Source: Bactrocera neohumeralis | Taxonomy: Eukaryota > Arthropoda > Insecta > Diptera > Tephritidae | Reading direction: 5' to 3' | Assembly: GCF_024586455.1 (NCBI RefSeq) | Contig: NW_026089623.1 | Span: 6,259,367-6,323,366 of the forward strand | Length of the DNA: 64,000 nucleotides | In this document: in pieces, positions 21,014 through 32,066 of the stretch | How the letters are laid out: each line of letters starts with the position of its first letter | How positions within the stretch are numbered: the first letter of the stretch is position 1 | Notes under the pieces: generated by a model | Told to the model about the DNA's origin: nothing | Seen by the model: the letters and a program-made list of their open reading frames with translations, nothing else | The model's database searches: none | Position numbers and translations under genes: made by a program

Positions 21014-21591
21014 TCGGGTGATTTTTTAAGAGCTTGATAACTTTTTTTAAAAAAAAAACGCATAAAATTTGCAAAATCTCATCGGTTCTTTATTTGAAAC
21101 GTTAGATTGGTTCATGACATTTACTTTTTGAAGATAATTTCATTTAAATGTTGACCGCGGCTGCGTCTTAGGTGGTCCATTCGGAAAGTCCAATTTTGGG
21201 CAACTTTTTCGAGCATTTCGGCCGGAATAGCCCGAATTTCTTCGGAAATGTTGTCTTCCAAAGCTGGAATAGTTGCTGGCTTATTTCTGTAGACTTTAGA
21301 CTTGACGTAGCCCCACAAAAAATAGTCTAAAGGCGTTAAATCGCATGATCTTGGTGGCCAACTTACGGGTCCATTTCTTGAGATGAATTGTTCTCCGAAG
21401 TTTTCCCTCAAAATGGCCATAGAATCGCGAGCTGTGTGGCATGTAGCGCCATCTTGTTGAAACCACATGAGTCAACATTTAAATGAAATTATCTTCAAAA
21501 AGTAAATGTCATGAACCAATCTAACGTTTCAAATAAATTTTATGCGTTTTTTTTTAAAAAAAAGTTTTCAAGCTCTTAAAAAATCACCCGA
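21014..21591 (-). mobile_element. Rosa-type mariner, copy B (deletion derivative of copy A form)
   Basis: The ends are the same as copy A, with TA at 21012-21013 and 21592-21593. Relative to copy A, the stretch from AACCACATG to GTCAACATTT is deleted at a short TCAAC homology, and 21-23 bp is missing from the right arm. The remaining inverted arms are 21014-21155 and 21473-21591. Confidence 0.85.
21121..21468 (-). pseudogene. Rosa-type mariner transposase, C-terminal half
   Basis: 115 residues from MWFQQDGATCHTARDS to EIIFKK. It is identical in translation to the matching part of copy A, including the PRSCDLTPLDYF block. The first catalytic Asp region is deleted, so it cannot be catalytic. 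Confidence 0.85.
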
Positions 21592-22159
21592 TATATCAGT
21601 CACAGCTGCGCTGCCTCGAACAGCGTCAGTACCACTGCTTGCACACCATAGTGCACTGTTACCAAACTAACGCGATTAACATGGACTCGCATGGGATCCA
21701 TAGAATACTGCATTGTACCGTACAGTCAACACCGTGTCTGGGAGTGACTACTCCTCACCAGAATATAGAAGGACCACCACCTTACTGTAATTACCGTGCC
21801 GATTTCGACAAGAACCAACGCCTGGCACACCAAATCCAATCGATTCCACCTGACTCGCCATATAAATATAAGCTGGTCTGGCTGTCCACATAAGGGGTGT
21901 GGATACATCTATTACAAAAAGTAAATATTGTTTGCTAAGAGTTCGTGGGTCCCAGTCGATGTGTGAGAGTTTGCATTGTCATGGTGAGGAGTGATCAGAC
22001 TTCGACGGTTGGGTCTTATGATTTCTTGATAAAACAACTGGCAAACATAACGTTGGGTATCATTCAGAATTTTACGTTATGCGTTGTTCTATTGGATTAC
22101 ATATAAAATTATGGAACTTTAAATACAAATATATCGAAAACTATAAGTCTGGGGATTAA

Positions 22160-22865
22160 GGGGTAGGGATAGTCAGAATTTTCAAAAAATTTAGTTTTTT
22201 TTTAATTTTCGTTATCGTCGTCGTCGTCGTCGTTATCTTAAAAATATTCTCTGAAAATTTCACGTTGATCCGATAATTAGTTTTTGAGTTATTCGACAAG
22301 TAACAAAGAGAGCTCGGGCACTTCAAAACGCTAGTGTGAAACTTTAAACGCGTTTTTCTCAAAACTATGTTATATGAACTGGTGACAACTGTAACTCAAA
22401 AACCGCTTAGAAGATTTTAATGATATTTATACAGCTTTTAGAATACATAATAAACTCGGGCCTGATCGAAACATTTTTTTTTTTTTCAAAAATTTCGATT
22501 TTTTAGACCAATTAACTGTTGATTTTTTCCCAAAAACTTAGACAAACATTTCCTAAGGCCGCCATTTTGTTAATTTTTGAAAAACAAAAAAAATCTTCGA
22601 TCAGGCCCGAGTTTATCTATTTATAAAACTATTTTTTTTGTCCGATTGATTTTAGATGAATCTCCAAGGACTTATGGTTGTCACCGCAAGTTTCTTTTTT
22701 TGGAACTGGGTCAACACAAACAACTATAACTTTGGAAATTAAATTTTTTTTTGAAATTTTCGTGACTTCAAGTCAACACATTCTATAATATAAATAACAC
22801 GATTTAATAGCAAAAAAAATACTGAAAATTCTCATTTTTTGATGCCTCTGACTACCCCTAACCCC
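22160..22865. mobile_element. TTAA-flanked ~700-bp element 1
   Basis: TTAA stands at 22156-22159 and 22866-22869. Ends GGGGTAGGGATAGTCAG and (reverse complement) GGGGTTAGGGGTAGTCAG are inverted. Inside are a 20-bp inverted pair (22450-22469 and 22597-22616), a CGT microsatellite at 22210, and TTTAAACGCGTTTTTCTC at 22344. TTAA duplication is typical of piggyBac-type transposition. No coding capacity is present. Confidence 0.65.
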
Positions 22866-22869
22866 TTAA

Positions 22870-23107
22870 GTTCATCGATGCACAGTTGCTGAATTATAGC
22901 TCAGAAACGTTCACAGTTTACCGAGATTAATTTTTCAAGTTACTGTAAGCAACACAAATAGCTGTCATATGTCAAAACATTTTGAGTATGTATACATATT
23001 ATCAAATATGTCAAAATTCACGATAAAGTTGAATTGCCAGATTGCAACACTATGGTTGCCAAATCTCGATATATAAAAGACAACCTACGTATTGATAGCT
23101 GAATATA
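22870..23107. other. Short spacer, nothing recognised
   Basis: No gene or repeat recognised. Confidence 0.4.
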
Positions 23108-23492
23108 CAGTGTGCGGCAAAACTAGAGCGCGGAATACGTTGACGGTATTTAAATGAATAAAATCATAAAATGAGAATTAAATGATTTATTTTTAATAGT
23201 ATGACTTTAATTGCTTTTAATAAATTAATGTGATAAATATGTTCTGTGTTTCTAACTGTACACATTATTTTATTGGGTATGTGTAGTTATAATTAATTTT
23301 TAGAAAAAAATTAGATCATATTCAGTTGCAGTTCGTTATTAAATGAGGTTGTTGCATATTATAGTGAAAAGTATGTCAATGGGTCGTAATAAGTATTCTG
23401 CTCATTTTAGAGAACATTTTTTTAATGATGATAAGAACTAAGCATTGGTAATAACTACTGGAAAAACAATTGAGTTCATACTATTTTTTCAA

Positions 23493-23650
23493 ATAGCAAT
23501 TACCCGTCTGAAGAACAACAAAGCAGCGAGGGCCGGTGGATTGCCTGCCGAGCTATTCAAACACGGCAGCGAAGAACTGATAAGAAGCATACATCAACTT
23601 CTTTGTAAAATATGGTTGGACGAAAGCATGCCTAACGATTGGAATTTATG
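23493..23650 (+). pseudogene. RT fragment of RTE copy 2, before the insertion
   Basis: AITRLKNNKAARAGGLPAEL corresponds to the block at 1236-1300, with GAD changed to AGG. It ends at the 13-bp target site ATTGGAATTTATG. Confidence 0.75.
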
Positions 23651-25856
23651 ATTCATTCTCATAAATGATCCGCCCCAATTTCCCAGCCGAAGCAGCCGTT
23701 TTAGCTAATAAGTGCGACACCTTACGCCATGCCGATCCCGGGGATCCCCGAATAAGGGATCTCAATGTGGAGATTCGGCGTATGGTAAACCAATATAAGC
23801 GGACGAAATGGATAGAGCACCTGAAGTCCTGTAACCTCTCCACCGGTGTGAGTAAGCTTTGGGCTACTGTTAAAGCTTTGTCAAACCCGAAGAGACATGA
23901 CGACCGAGTTGAAGTTCAATTCAATGGTCATGCCTCTTCGGACCCGAAGAAGTGCGCGAGCTATTTTAGCCGGCAGTTCACATTGCACCCTTCGGTAGAC
24001 AAAGCTAAACGATGTGTTAACCGACGGCTGCGCAAAATGCCAAACGATGGCGCGCCACTTACTTTCACCGATGAAGAGGTTCAGGGTGTCATCAAAAAGG
24101 CAAAATCTTCCAAATCCATTGGTCCTGATGGAATCAACATGCTAATGCTAAAGCATCTAGGCTCGACGGGAGTAGGATATCTCACCAAGGTCCTCAATCT
24201 GCCGCTGACCACTCTTCAAATACCCGATGTGTGGAAAGTCGGAAGAGTGGTCCCACTACTGAAACCTGGGAAACCCGCCAACAAAGGGGAACTTATCGAC
24301 CGATAACTCTCCTCTCCCCAGTAGTGAAGACACTTGAGGCCTTGCTACTCCCGAAAAAAGTGCATAGCACCACCACAGCACTTAGCGTCATAAACGCTCA
24401 GATAGTTCGCGGCCTCAGCCTGCGAAAGAACGATCCTCGTAGCGTCGGACCTGTCAAAAGCTTTTGACACAGTCAATCACACAACACTACTGCAGGACAT
24501 TGAAACAACTACGCTTCCTCCAGGGCTAAAGAGGTGGACCATGAACTATTGGAGCGGTCGCCAGTCATCCGTACTATTTCGAGGTGAAACACCTAAACTG
24601 AGAAGAATTAAACAAAGGGTTCCGCAGGGTGATGTCCTCTCCCCGCTACTGTTTAATTTCTATATCTCGAAACTCACACAACCACTAGAGGGAGTTTCCA
24701 TAACCTCGTACGCTGATGACTGCACGATATTGGCGTCGGACAATGGAATCGATGGCATGTGTTCGAAGGTAAACAGCTACCTCTCCGACCTTTCTCGTTT
24801 CCTCACTGCACGAAATCTCACACTTTCCCCCACCAAATCCACAGCGACCATATTCACAAACTGGACGAAGGAGTATAGACTTGGGCTTAATATTGCAGTC
24901 GACGGCGTCAAAATCCCGACTGTCAATAATCCTAAGATTTTAGGTGTAACATTCGATAGTCTATGCTCCTTCTTTCCTCATACGACCGCGATTATCGAAA
25001 AGGTACAGAGCCGCAACAAAATCCTCAAGTCGCTAGCCGGCAGCACATGGGGAAAAGACAAAGAAACGTTTTTGGCAACATACAAGGCAATCGACCGGCC
25101 GGTCCACAATTACGCAGCACCCATATGGTCGCCTGGATGCAGTGGCACGCAGACGAGGAAACTTCAGACCTGTCAAAACACTGCACTCCGGACCACTACG
25201 GGATGTCTTTTGATGTCTCCCGTTAAACACCTCCACAGTGAGACGCGTATGCTCCCAGTTAAGGAGCATAATGAACTCCTCTCCAGGCAGTTCCTGCTGG
25301 GATGCTTTCGCAGAAATCACCCCCTGCAGCCATCTGCTTGGAGCGGAACCGCCTCCTAGGAGCATCAAAAGGTCATTCCTGGACTACGTCGACGACGTCG
25401 TACAGTACGCCGCCCGGACTTCGGACGCAACTAACTTTCGGCAGGTACTGACCGCTATCACAGCGGAGCCATCAACACCTTCACCGACTCCCTTCCCGTG
25501 AATGGCGTTCTTGGAGTCAAACCACCACCCATAGCAGACGAAGAGCTCCAGCTGTCGCGAGAAACGCGTGTGACCCTTGCGCAACTTCGTTCTGGATACT
25601 GTAGCAGGTTAAACTCCTACTTATCCAGAATAGACCCTGACATACCGAATGTATGTCCTGCATGCAACGAGTCTCCACATGACACTGACTACCTCTTTGC
25701 ATGCCCTACGAACCCTACTCATCTAACATCCTCCTCCCTTTGGTCCGACCCCGTTGAAACAGCACGTTTCCTGGGCCTACCGTTGGATGACATCGACGAC
25801 AACACAAATGACATTTACCATCCCAACGGGGATTGAATTTCTGTTAAAACAACAAC
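23651..25856 (+). mobile_element. Jockey-like non-LTR retrotransposon, 5'-truncated, 13-bp target duplication
   Basis: ATTGGAATTTATG is found at 23638-23650 and 25857-25869, exactly bracketing the element. ORF1 and the endonuclease are missing (5' truncation). The 3' end is AAAACAACAAC rather than a long poly-A. It sits inside RTE copy 2, which sits inside a Tc1-like element, so it is the youngest of the three. Confidence 0.85.
23665..25836 (+). pseudogene. Jockey-type ORF2 reverse transcriptase, frameshifted
   Basis: Reading left to right: SKSIGPDGINMLMLKHLG at about 24110, PLLKPGKP at about 24260, then a frameshift near 24290 into SLLSPVVKTLE. DLSKAFDTVNH at about 24445 is in another frame. 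PQGDVLSPLLFN lies at about 24625 and the catalytic TSYADDCTILA at about 24706. A stop at about 25357 precedes a shifted C-terminus with the zinc finger CPACNESPHDTDYLFAC at about 25651. At least three frame breaks exist. No RNase H domain is seen, which fits jockey better than I or LOA clades. Confidence 0.8.
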
Positions 25857-25869
25857 ATTGGAATTTATG

Positions 25870-27085
25870 TGTGCTTTGCCCAATCCACAAAAAGGGAGGC
25901 TCTCTGCGCCAACTTCCGTGGGATAAGGCTCCTCAACATCGCGTATAAGGTTATATCGAGCATATTGTGTGAAAGATTAAAGCCCACCGTCAACAAACTG
26001 ATTGGACCTTTTAAGTGTGGCTTTAGACCTGGCAAATAAACAACCGACCAGATATTCACCATGCGCCAAATTTTGGAAAAGACCCGTGAAAAGAGAATCG
26101 ACACACACTACCTCTTCGTCGATTTCAAAGCTGCTTTCGACAGCACGAAAAGGAGCTGCCTTTATGCCGCGATGTCTGAATTTGGTATCCCCGCTAAACT
26201 AATACGGCTGTGTAAACTGACTTTGAGCAAAGCCAAAAGTTCCGTCAGGATCGGGAAGGACCTCCGAGCCGTTCGATACCAAACGAGGTTTCAGTCAGAC
26301 AGACATCTATCGTGCGACTTCTTTAATCTGCTGCTAGAAAAAATTATTCGAGCTGCAGAACTTAATCGAGCAGGTACAATTTTTTATAATAGTGTACAGC
26401 TGCTGGCGTATGCCGATGATATTGATATCATTGGCCTTAACAACCGCGCCGTTAGTTCTGCTTTCTCCAAACTTGACAAGGAAGCAAAGCAAATGGCTCT
26501 GGCAGTGAACGAGGGCAAGACGAAATATGTATCTCCTGACTTAGCTCTCACGTCACTGTTGACAGTCATAACTTTGAAGTCGTAGATAATTTCGTCTATC
26601 TTGGAACTAGTATACGTAACACCAACAATGTCAACCTAGAAATCCAACGCAAGACAACTTAATTGAGAAGTAAAGTCCTCTCTCGACGAACAAAAACAAA
26701 ACTCTATAAGTCACTCATAATTCCTGTGCTGCTATGTGGTGCAGAGACTTGGACGATGACAACAACTGATGAGTCGGCGTTACGAGTTTTCGAGAGAAAA
26801 GTTCTGCGAAAGATTTATGGTCCTTTGCGCATTGGCCACGGTGAATAGTTCAGCGAATTAAGACAGGGCCTACGCTGGCTAGGTCATGTTGTCCGAATAG
26901 ACGAAAACACTCCAGCTCTGAAAGTATTCGACGCAGTACCCGCCAGGGAAGGAGATGAAGAGGAAGACCTCCACTCCATTGGAAGAACCAGGTGGAGAAG
27001 GGCTTGGTTTCGCTTGGAATATGCAATTGGCGCCACGTAGCGAAAAGAAGAAACGACTGGCACGCTGTTATTAACTCGGCAATAA
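25870..27085 (+). pseudogene. RT catalytic and C-terminal part of RTE copy 2
   Basis: Contains DFKAAFDSTKR (about 26122), the intact catalytic LAYADDIDIIG (about 26402) and CGAETWTMTTTDES. The same TAA as in copy 1 interrupts GK*TTDQ at 26036, so copies 1 and 2 descend from an already defective source. A deletion near 26530 removes LLSSNKQ. The SRGRGRPPLRW tail is degraded. Confidence 0.8.
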
Positions 27086-27400
27086 TCGCGTAAGCGGAAA
27101 GATTGTTTCCCGATAATAAACGATTTCGCACATCAGGCTTTAGTTACAGTGCATAGAAGTAGAAGGCCTCGGAAAACCATACTGCCGAACGAAAGTATAA
27201 GACAGTCATCCGAGCAATAAAAATTAACATCAACATACAATAACTATTTCAGAAGAATTACGATTGAAAAGTAAGGAATACGCAGCGAATACGCAACGTA
27301 AAAGTTTGTCAATCATAAAACCAATTTGTACTTAGTGCAAGAGAAACCCTGTTAAATAGAATTATTAATTAATAAAAGTAAATGAAGTTTTTAAGCGAAA

Positions 27401-28795
27401 AACAAGTAAGGAAGTGCTAAGTTCGGGTGCAACCGAACATTTTGTACTCTTGCAACTTGCACGAATCAAAGCCAGTCATATAAAGTCAGCCGGATGTTCG
27501 AAAATCCTAATACTAGTTATATAGAGGCTAGGCCAAGTTTTCGCTCAAATTGATCTATTTTAGGCACAAAGATACACTGTTATGATATGTTTCTCTTATT
27601 TTCATCGGGATATTTCACATATTGGCGGATATATGGGGAAGAAAGTCACCCGGAAGTTCGAAAATCTTTATATTAGGGAGATTCTCTTGCTCTTGCAAAA
27701 ATCCTATACTGAAATATGCAAGGCCAAGAGAGCACCCATTGCAGACTCTAGTGATATATGAACGGCTGTTTTGGTCAATTTATTAAGAATGACTATTGTG
27801 CATGACTATTGTGAATTGGTGCACATTCTGTATTCATTCTTAACAAAAACAAATCTTTATAATTTAAATAGAAATTATAAAATCTATTTAAAACTTACTT
27901 TCAACAATTTAACGGTGTATTATGTCTTTATGTAAAATGACAGCTAAAACAGAGTTGCAATTATATTTTTACGAAATTTTTAGGGACCGGGGCTAAATAT
28001 TCGGTACCTACAGCCTTGAATTAAAAAAATTTTTGGTCAAAAGGTGGCACACACCAGAGATATTATTCGTGAAAAGTTTTATCCCGTTATATCAATTTTA
28101 TATTGATTTGTGTACTGTAAACTGAACGAATCAAGTGGAATTTAAAATTTTCAAATGAAATTTTTCGATTTAATCCATTTTCTTAGTGTGACATAAGAAT
28201 ATGAAAATAACGTTACGTACTAAATTTGTCAAAATCGGTTGGTCGTGTCCCGGGATATATGATTTCACCAAAAAGAGGGCGGTCCCACGCCCATCGCCAT
28301 CACTTTCACACTGGTTCACATTAACCTCTTTAATGCCATCTCGGAGGAAATAATGTCTCTGATATATTGAGTTATTGATTTATTGCGCTTTTATTAGTTT
28401 TTAACAATACCGTTATATGGGGAGTGAACGGTGTTATCTCCGATTTCATCCATTTTCACACTATAGGTAGTTCTTTTTGATTTGCGCTTAGCAAATTTGG
28501 TTGTTGGTGCTTTAGTAGTTTAGGAGATGTGTAGAGGGCGTGGCCACGCCCCCTCTTTAAAATTTTTTTTACCCACAAGTGCCCCTTACTACTGCGATCC
28601 CCAGTACTGTATTACAGCTTTATATATTAATTTAGTGCTTAGATTTGTGGGCGTAGCATTGGCCGAATATACCAAGTTTTATCAAGATATCTCAATTTTT
28701 CCTCAAGTTACAGCTTGCACGGATGGACGGAAAGACAGTACAACCGTTAGGTGTGCAATAATATATACTCTGTAGCAACTGGTTGCAAGCGTAAA
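27401..28795. repeat. Dispersed non-coding repeat starting AAGTTCGGGTGCAACCGAAC
   Basis: The start AAGTTCGGGTGCAACCGAAC, the internal GGGCGTGGCCACGCCC-like block at 28537 and the end GGACGGAAAGACAGTACAAC...ATATACTCTG match a repeat type common in higher Diptera. TACTCTTGCAACTTGC (left) and the inverted GTTGCAAGCGTA (right) suggest weak inverted ends. It is non-coding; the frame at 28527-28775 is chance. The family name is not recalled with certainty. Confidence 0.6.
27676..27980. repeat. Short repeat (MITE-like) of the TTCTCTTGCTCTTGCAA family, nested
   Basis: Inserted in the dispersed repeat. Inverted relatives lie at 62508-62830 and 62850-63112, sharing GACATA(A)TAC(G/A)...TTAAATTGTTGA and CACTAGA(T/C)TCTGCA. 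Confidence 0.6.
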
Positions 28796-29369
28796 TATAA
28801 AACTATTAAATTCAGTTAGGGGTTACAAAAGGGTGGATAAATATTAAAACAAGCATAAGTTTTGACTAATACTAAAATTACGAAAAAGTTGATACCAAAG
28901 CTGATGTTTTGTGCATATTGAAACAACTTTGTGATCACTCAAATTGAAATTTCTTAATACCAATAAATCAAATTTTTTGAGAATATACTACTTATAAATA
29001 ATGTTATTTTTTTTAAATAAGGAAGAATGTAGTATATAGTAACTTATTGTACAATATGTTTGTGTGTGTTTTAAAGAGATAAGGCAAGAATAATACTTTG
29101 TTTTAATATCAATCAATTAAAACCTCGTTTTTCCTTTTATTGAATAGATATGGGAAGGGGTAAGCACTTCGATTTGAACACTTGAGAACTTATTAAATAT
29201 TTAGTGAAACAGTGAAAAAATATAGTTATGAGTTAAGAAAATCCATTTATTTCGCCGAAATAAATAAAATGTGATTTGAATATTGATATTGGCCCATAAT
29301 ATATCCGCCAAGTACTTATAAAGGAAAAAGTGCTTATGTTGTCAAAAAGAACATACAACAAAGGCTTAC
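28796..29369. other. AT-rich sequence without a recognised gene
   Basis: No supportable feature. Confidence 0.45.
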
Positions 29370-30043
29370 GGGCTTACACTTTCAAAAAAAAAAAATTTTT
29401 TTATGTGCTTTTTCGATAGTTTATATTTCCATAAATACCCTGTGAAATCGGGAATGTCGCACCTTGAATAGTTTTTGAATGGCAGCGTTCTAAAGAGCTA
29501 CCGCTCGGAGGTGCAAACATATATAAGTGAAACTTAAAACGCGTTTTTCTCGAAACAATTTTTCAAAATTGCTGGCGTCATAACTCAACGAGAAATTAAC
29601 CGGTCGACTTAAAATTAAAACTGAGTATTTTTTAATACATTTACTATACAATGACCTACGATCTTTTTGAACGACCATTTCTTCCCTAAAAAAAAAAACG
29701 AATTTTTCAAAATTACGCCATTATCTTAATTTTTGATATTTTTCAAAGATCATAGGTCATTGTATAGGAAATATCTTTAAGTTTAATAAACTTTTTGAGT
29801 TTTTTGGTTTCAGCTACTTAATCGGCCGGAATCATGTCAGCAGTTGGGGCTCTTTTTTTGCACCTCCGAAGACTACACATAGCTCCGTTATTTCAATATT
29901 TTTGTAAAAAAAAAAAACTTAAAATATAGCTAAAAATATATTTTATTACGTTCAAAGAAGTTCGAAATATTCAATCGCATACTTTCTCTTAAAAAAATTC
30001 ACGAAAATCGCCTAATTTTTCATACGTCACACTGGTATAGCCC
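29370..30043. mobile_element. TTAA-type ~700-bp element 2
   Basis: The right end, reverse complemented, is TTAAGGGCTATACCAGTGTG. A degraded left end TTACGGGCTTACAC lies at 29366. A 22-bp inverted pair sits centrally (29645-29666 and 29747-29768). CTTAAAACGCGTTTTTCTC lies at about 29533. It shares the TTAA at 30044-30047 with element 3. Confidence 0.5.
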
Positions 30044-30047
30044 TTAA

Positions 30048-30744
30048 GGAATCGTTTCAGTTTCAGTGTGACCCCAGATTGTGTGATCACAGATTTTCGC
30101 TTTTTTTTAATGTTGGATTCAACTAATCAGTCCGATTTTTTTATAAGTAAATACATTCATAACGAATACAACTTAATTTTTTTGTTTATTTATAGAGTGT
30201 ATAATAGTTCAATAAATTGTTGAAATGACACGTAAAAAAAAAGGTCCTTTATGATGTCCACGATTGCGGACGGTAATTTTGGTCTAAAACAAAAATTTCA
30301 AAAAGATTATTAATCTGTAGGAAAGTCGCTATCGCGCTATGGATTTTTTTGGCAAAATGACGGAAGTTTGAACAAAAAGGATTGAATTTTGCCGCTTTTT
30401 CGACAGTTTTTTGTAGAAAAAACTAGGAAGATTTTAAACAAAAAATAAAAGCTTCCATAGCGCGATAGCGATTGACATTAAAAATATTCTATCCAAATTG
30501 GAACTAGATATATATCTTCAAAAGTCTTCCTTTGAAAGTGGAAACCGTTTCGAAAAACTCCATTCTGAGAAAAACGCGTTTAAAGATTGGTGTTGCATGC
30601 TCTCCTCTGTTCCTTTTCTACAAGAAACGATGTAGCGACTGTAATAATATGAACTTCGATTTCAAAATTTGAGGGAATGTTTATTGTAGTTGTATCCGAT
30701 AATACAACAAAAATTTCTCGGAAATTTCACACTGAGACGATCCC
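30048..30744. mobile_element. TTAA-flanked ~700-bp element 3
   Basis: TTAA at 30044-30047 and 30745-30748. Inverted ends are GGAATCGTTTCAG...CAGTGTGA and GGGATCGTCTCAGTGTGA. The central inverted pair GTCGCTATCGCGCTATGGA (about 30326) and its complement (about 30454) form a hairpin. GAGAAAAACGCGTTTAAAG lies at 30567 in the opposite orientation to the other two elements. Confidence 0.65.
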
Positions 30745-30769
30745 TTAACATGAACATAAAGAAAATCTT

Positions 30770-30995
30770 CTTTGGCCTAAAGAGCAATAGCGTAACATTA
30801 TCTAGTCTGACGAAACCAAAGTCAACTTATTAAATCTGATAGAGTTATACATTGTGTAAGAAGAATGCATGACCCTAAGTATACGATAAAGACCGTTAAA
30901 CATATGGTTGTAGGAACGTTTTCATAGTGGGCACCGCAGTCCACGGATCTAAACCCCATTGGAAATTAGTGAAAAACAGTGAAAGCGTCGGTACA
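30770..30995 (+). pseudogene. Tc1-like transposase scraps
   Basis: NIIxSDETKVNLLNLIELYIV matches the first catalytic segment of Tc1-like transposases. After a deletion near 30925, WAPQSTDLNPIGN and WKTVKAS match the third. The second catalytic segment (QQDN.PKHT) is deleted, and several stops intervene. Confidence 0.6.
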
Positions 30996-30999
30996 GGGG

Positions 31000-31680
31000 T
31001 CAGTATGGTAATATTTTCTCAAAATTTTTTTTTGCATTTTCTGTTTCCTTATACCCTTGGAATTAATGTAGAAACCCACTTTACCATTGGAAGGTTTTGA
31101 AAAAGGCCCAAAAAACAGGCCAGATGACCCTCCTGAACCCTTAGGAGGGAAGTGCTCAAGTAATAATGAAGAGTTTTTTTTTCTGCCGAAATCTTATGGA
31201 TTCTTTGACGAAGTCGTGTCGATCTGTTTTAAACAACACTGGATTTTCAACAAAATATTTAATTATGGCACGATTACGATTCTTTTGGCGCCGCGATCTG
31301 AGGGTATGGGCGGATAGAGGAGGTCCTCAGGATTATATATATAAAATTTTTGATTAGTTTTCTAAATACAAATAATATATTAGTTTTTCGCATAGAATTC
31401 TCTTCTACATGGTACATTTCGGCGCATTTCAAAAAATAACCTTGGTCGGTAGGGGTGCTTCAGTGCTTTCGCATAGATTTGATTTCAACAAAATTAATTC
31501 TACAAATATGTAGAACAGAATTAGTGAAGTGGTAGTCGATATCAAAGTTAAAAATATATGTGTAAAATTCATTATAAATAAAAGGAATTTTGGGCTGCGA
31601 TTTAGAATAGCATCCCCGGATTTCGGGAATAAAATGGGTATCACTGGAAAGGTGACGTTCTCCAGATCACGAAAATGTAT
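31000..31680. other. Sequence without a recognised gene
   Basis: Frames at 31087-31317 and 31166-31357 overlap in different phases and have no recognised motif. The AGAGGAGGT block at 31318 has an inverted relative at about 42068 (ACCTCCTCTATCCG), so part of this is an unnamed dispersed repeat. Confidence 0.4.
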
Positions 31681-32066
31681 AATATAGTTGCCGCTGACTT
31701 ATAGTTTTAAAGATATTTGCATGTAAAGTTGAAAAATTGACAACTTTTACATTGATAATTTGTGTATTGTGAGTAACTTTTTCACTTATATTGTGCACTT
31801 TTCACTTACTAACACTTCACTATAACGTTTCGGTATATTCATTTTTTTAATATTTGTTGTAAATAAAGCTTTATTTTAATTATTTTATTTTAGTTACAAT
31901 TCTCTGCATTTGCACAATAAGAAAAGGGTTGCCATGGTTATTTTTTTTGAAGCACGGCGCGGAAGAAAAACTAACCAGTCGAGAAATTGCAAAATTAAAT
32001 TTGCAAAATTTTCAATTTTAAATGCAAATATCTCGAAAACTATAAGTTGGCGGCGGCAATAATTAT
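31681..32066. repeat. MITE-like element with about 65-bp inverted ends
   Basis: GTTGCCGCTGACTTATAGTTTT at 31687 and the inverted ATAAGTTGGCGGCGGCAA ending at 32059 pair along about 65 bp (GATATTTGCAT...). Non-coding. Confidence 0.55.

Larger units (their letters stand above)
20467..22030 (+). repeat. LTR-like region with tandem palindromic modules (interrupted by rosa copy B)
   Basis: The segment starts TGTAACGTGG. It has two 95-bp modules with central dyads (20679-20868), three ~70-bp tandem units, and a TATAAATATAAG promoter-like sequence at about 21862. This composition suggests the U3/R part of a long LTR. No partner LTR, primer site or polypurine tract is identified, so the LTR call is tentative. 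Confidence 0.4.
23493..27100 (+). mobile_element. RTE-like non-LTR element, copy 2 (5'-truncated, split by jockey-like element)
   Basis: Starts AATAGCAATTACC inside the RT domain. It is interrupted at 23651-25856 and ends with the 3' tail ...AATAATCGCGTAAGCGG at about 27100. It is inserted in the Tc1-like element. Confidence 0.8.
23108..27310 (+). mobile_element. Tc1-like element split by RTE copy 2
   Basis: The left end CAGTGTGCGGCAAAACTAGAG lies at 23108. A transposase start (MSMGRNKYSAHFRE) lies at 23372. It is cut at 23492 by the RTE-like element and resumes at about 27101 with SRRPRKT and TISEELRL, the second helix-turn-helix region of Tc1-like transposases. Frames carry stops. The right terminal repeat is not found, so the element is truncated near 27310. 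Confidence 0.6.
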
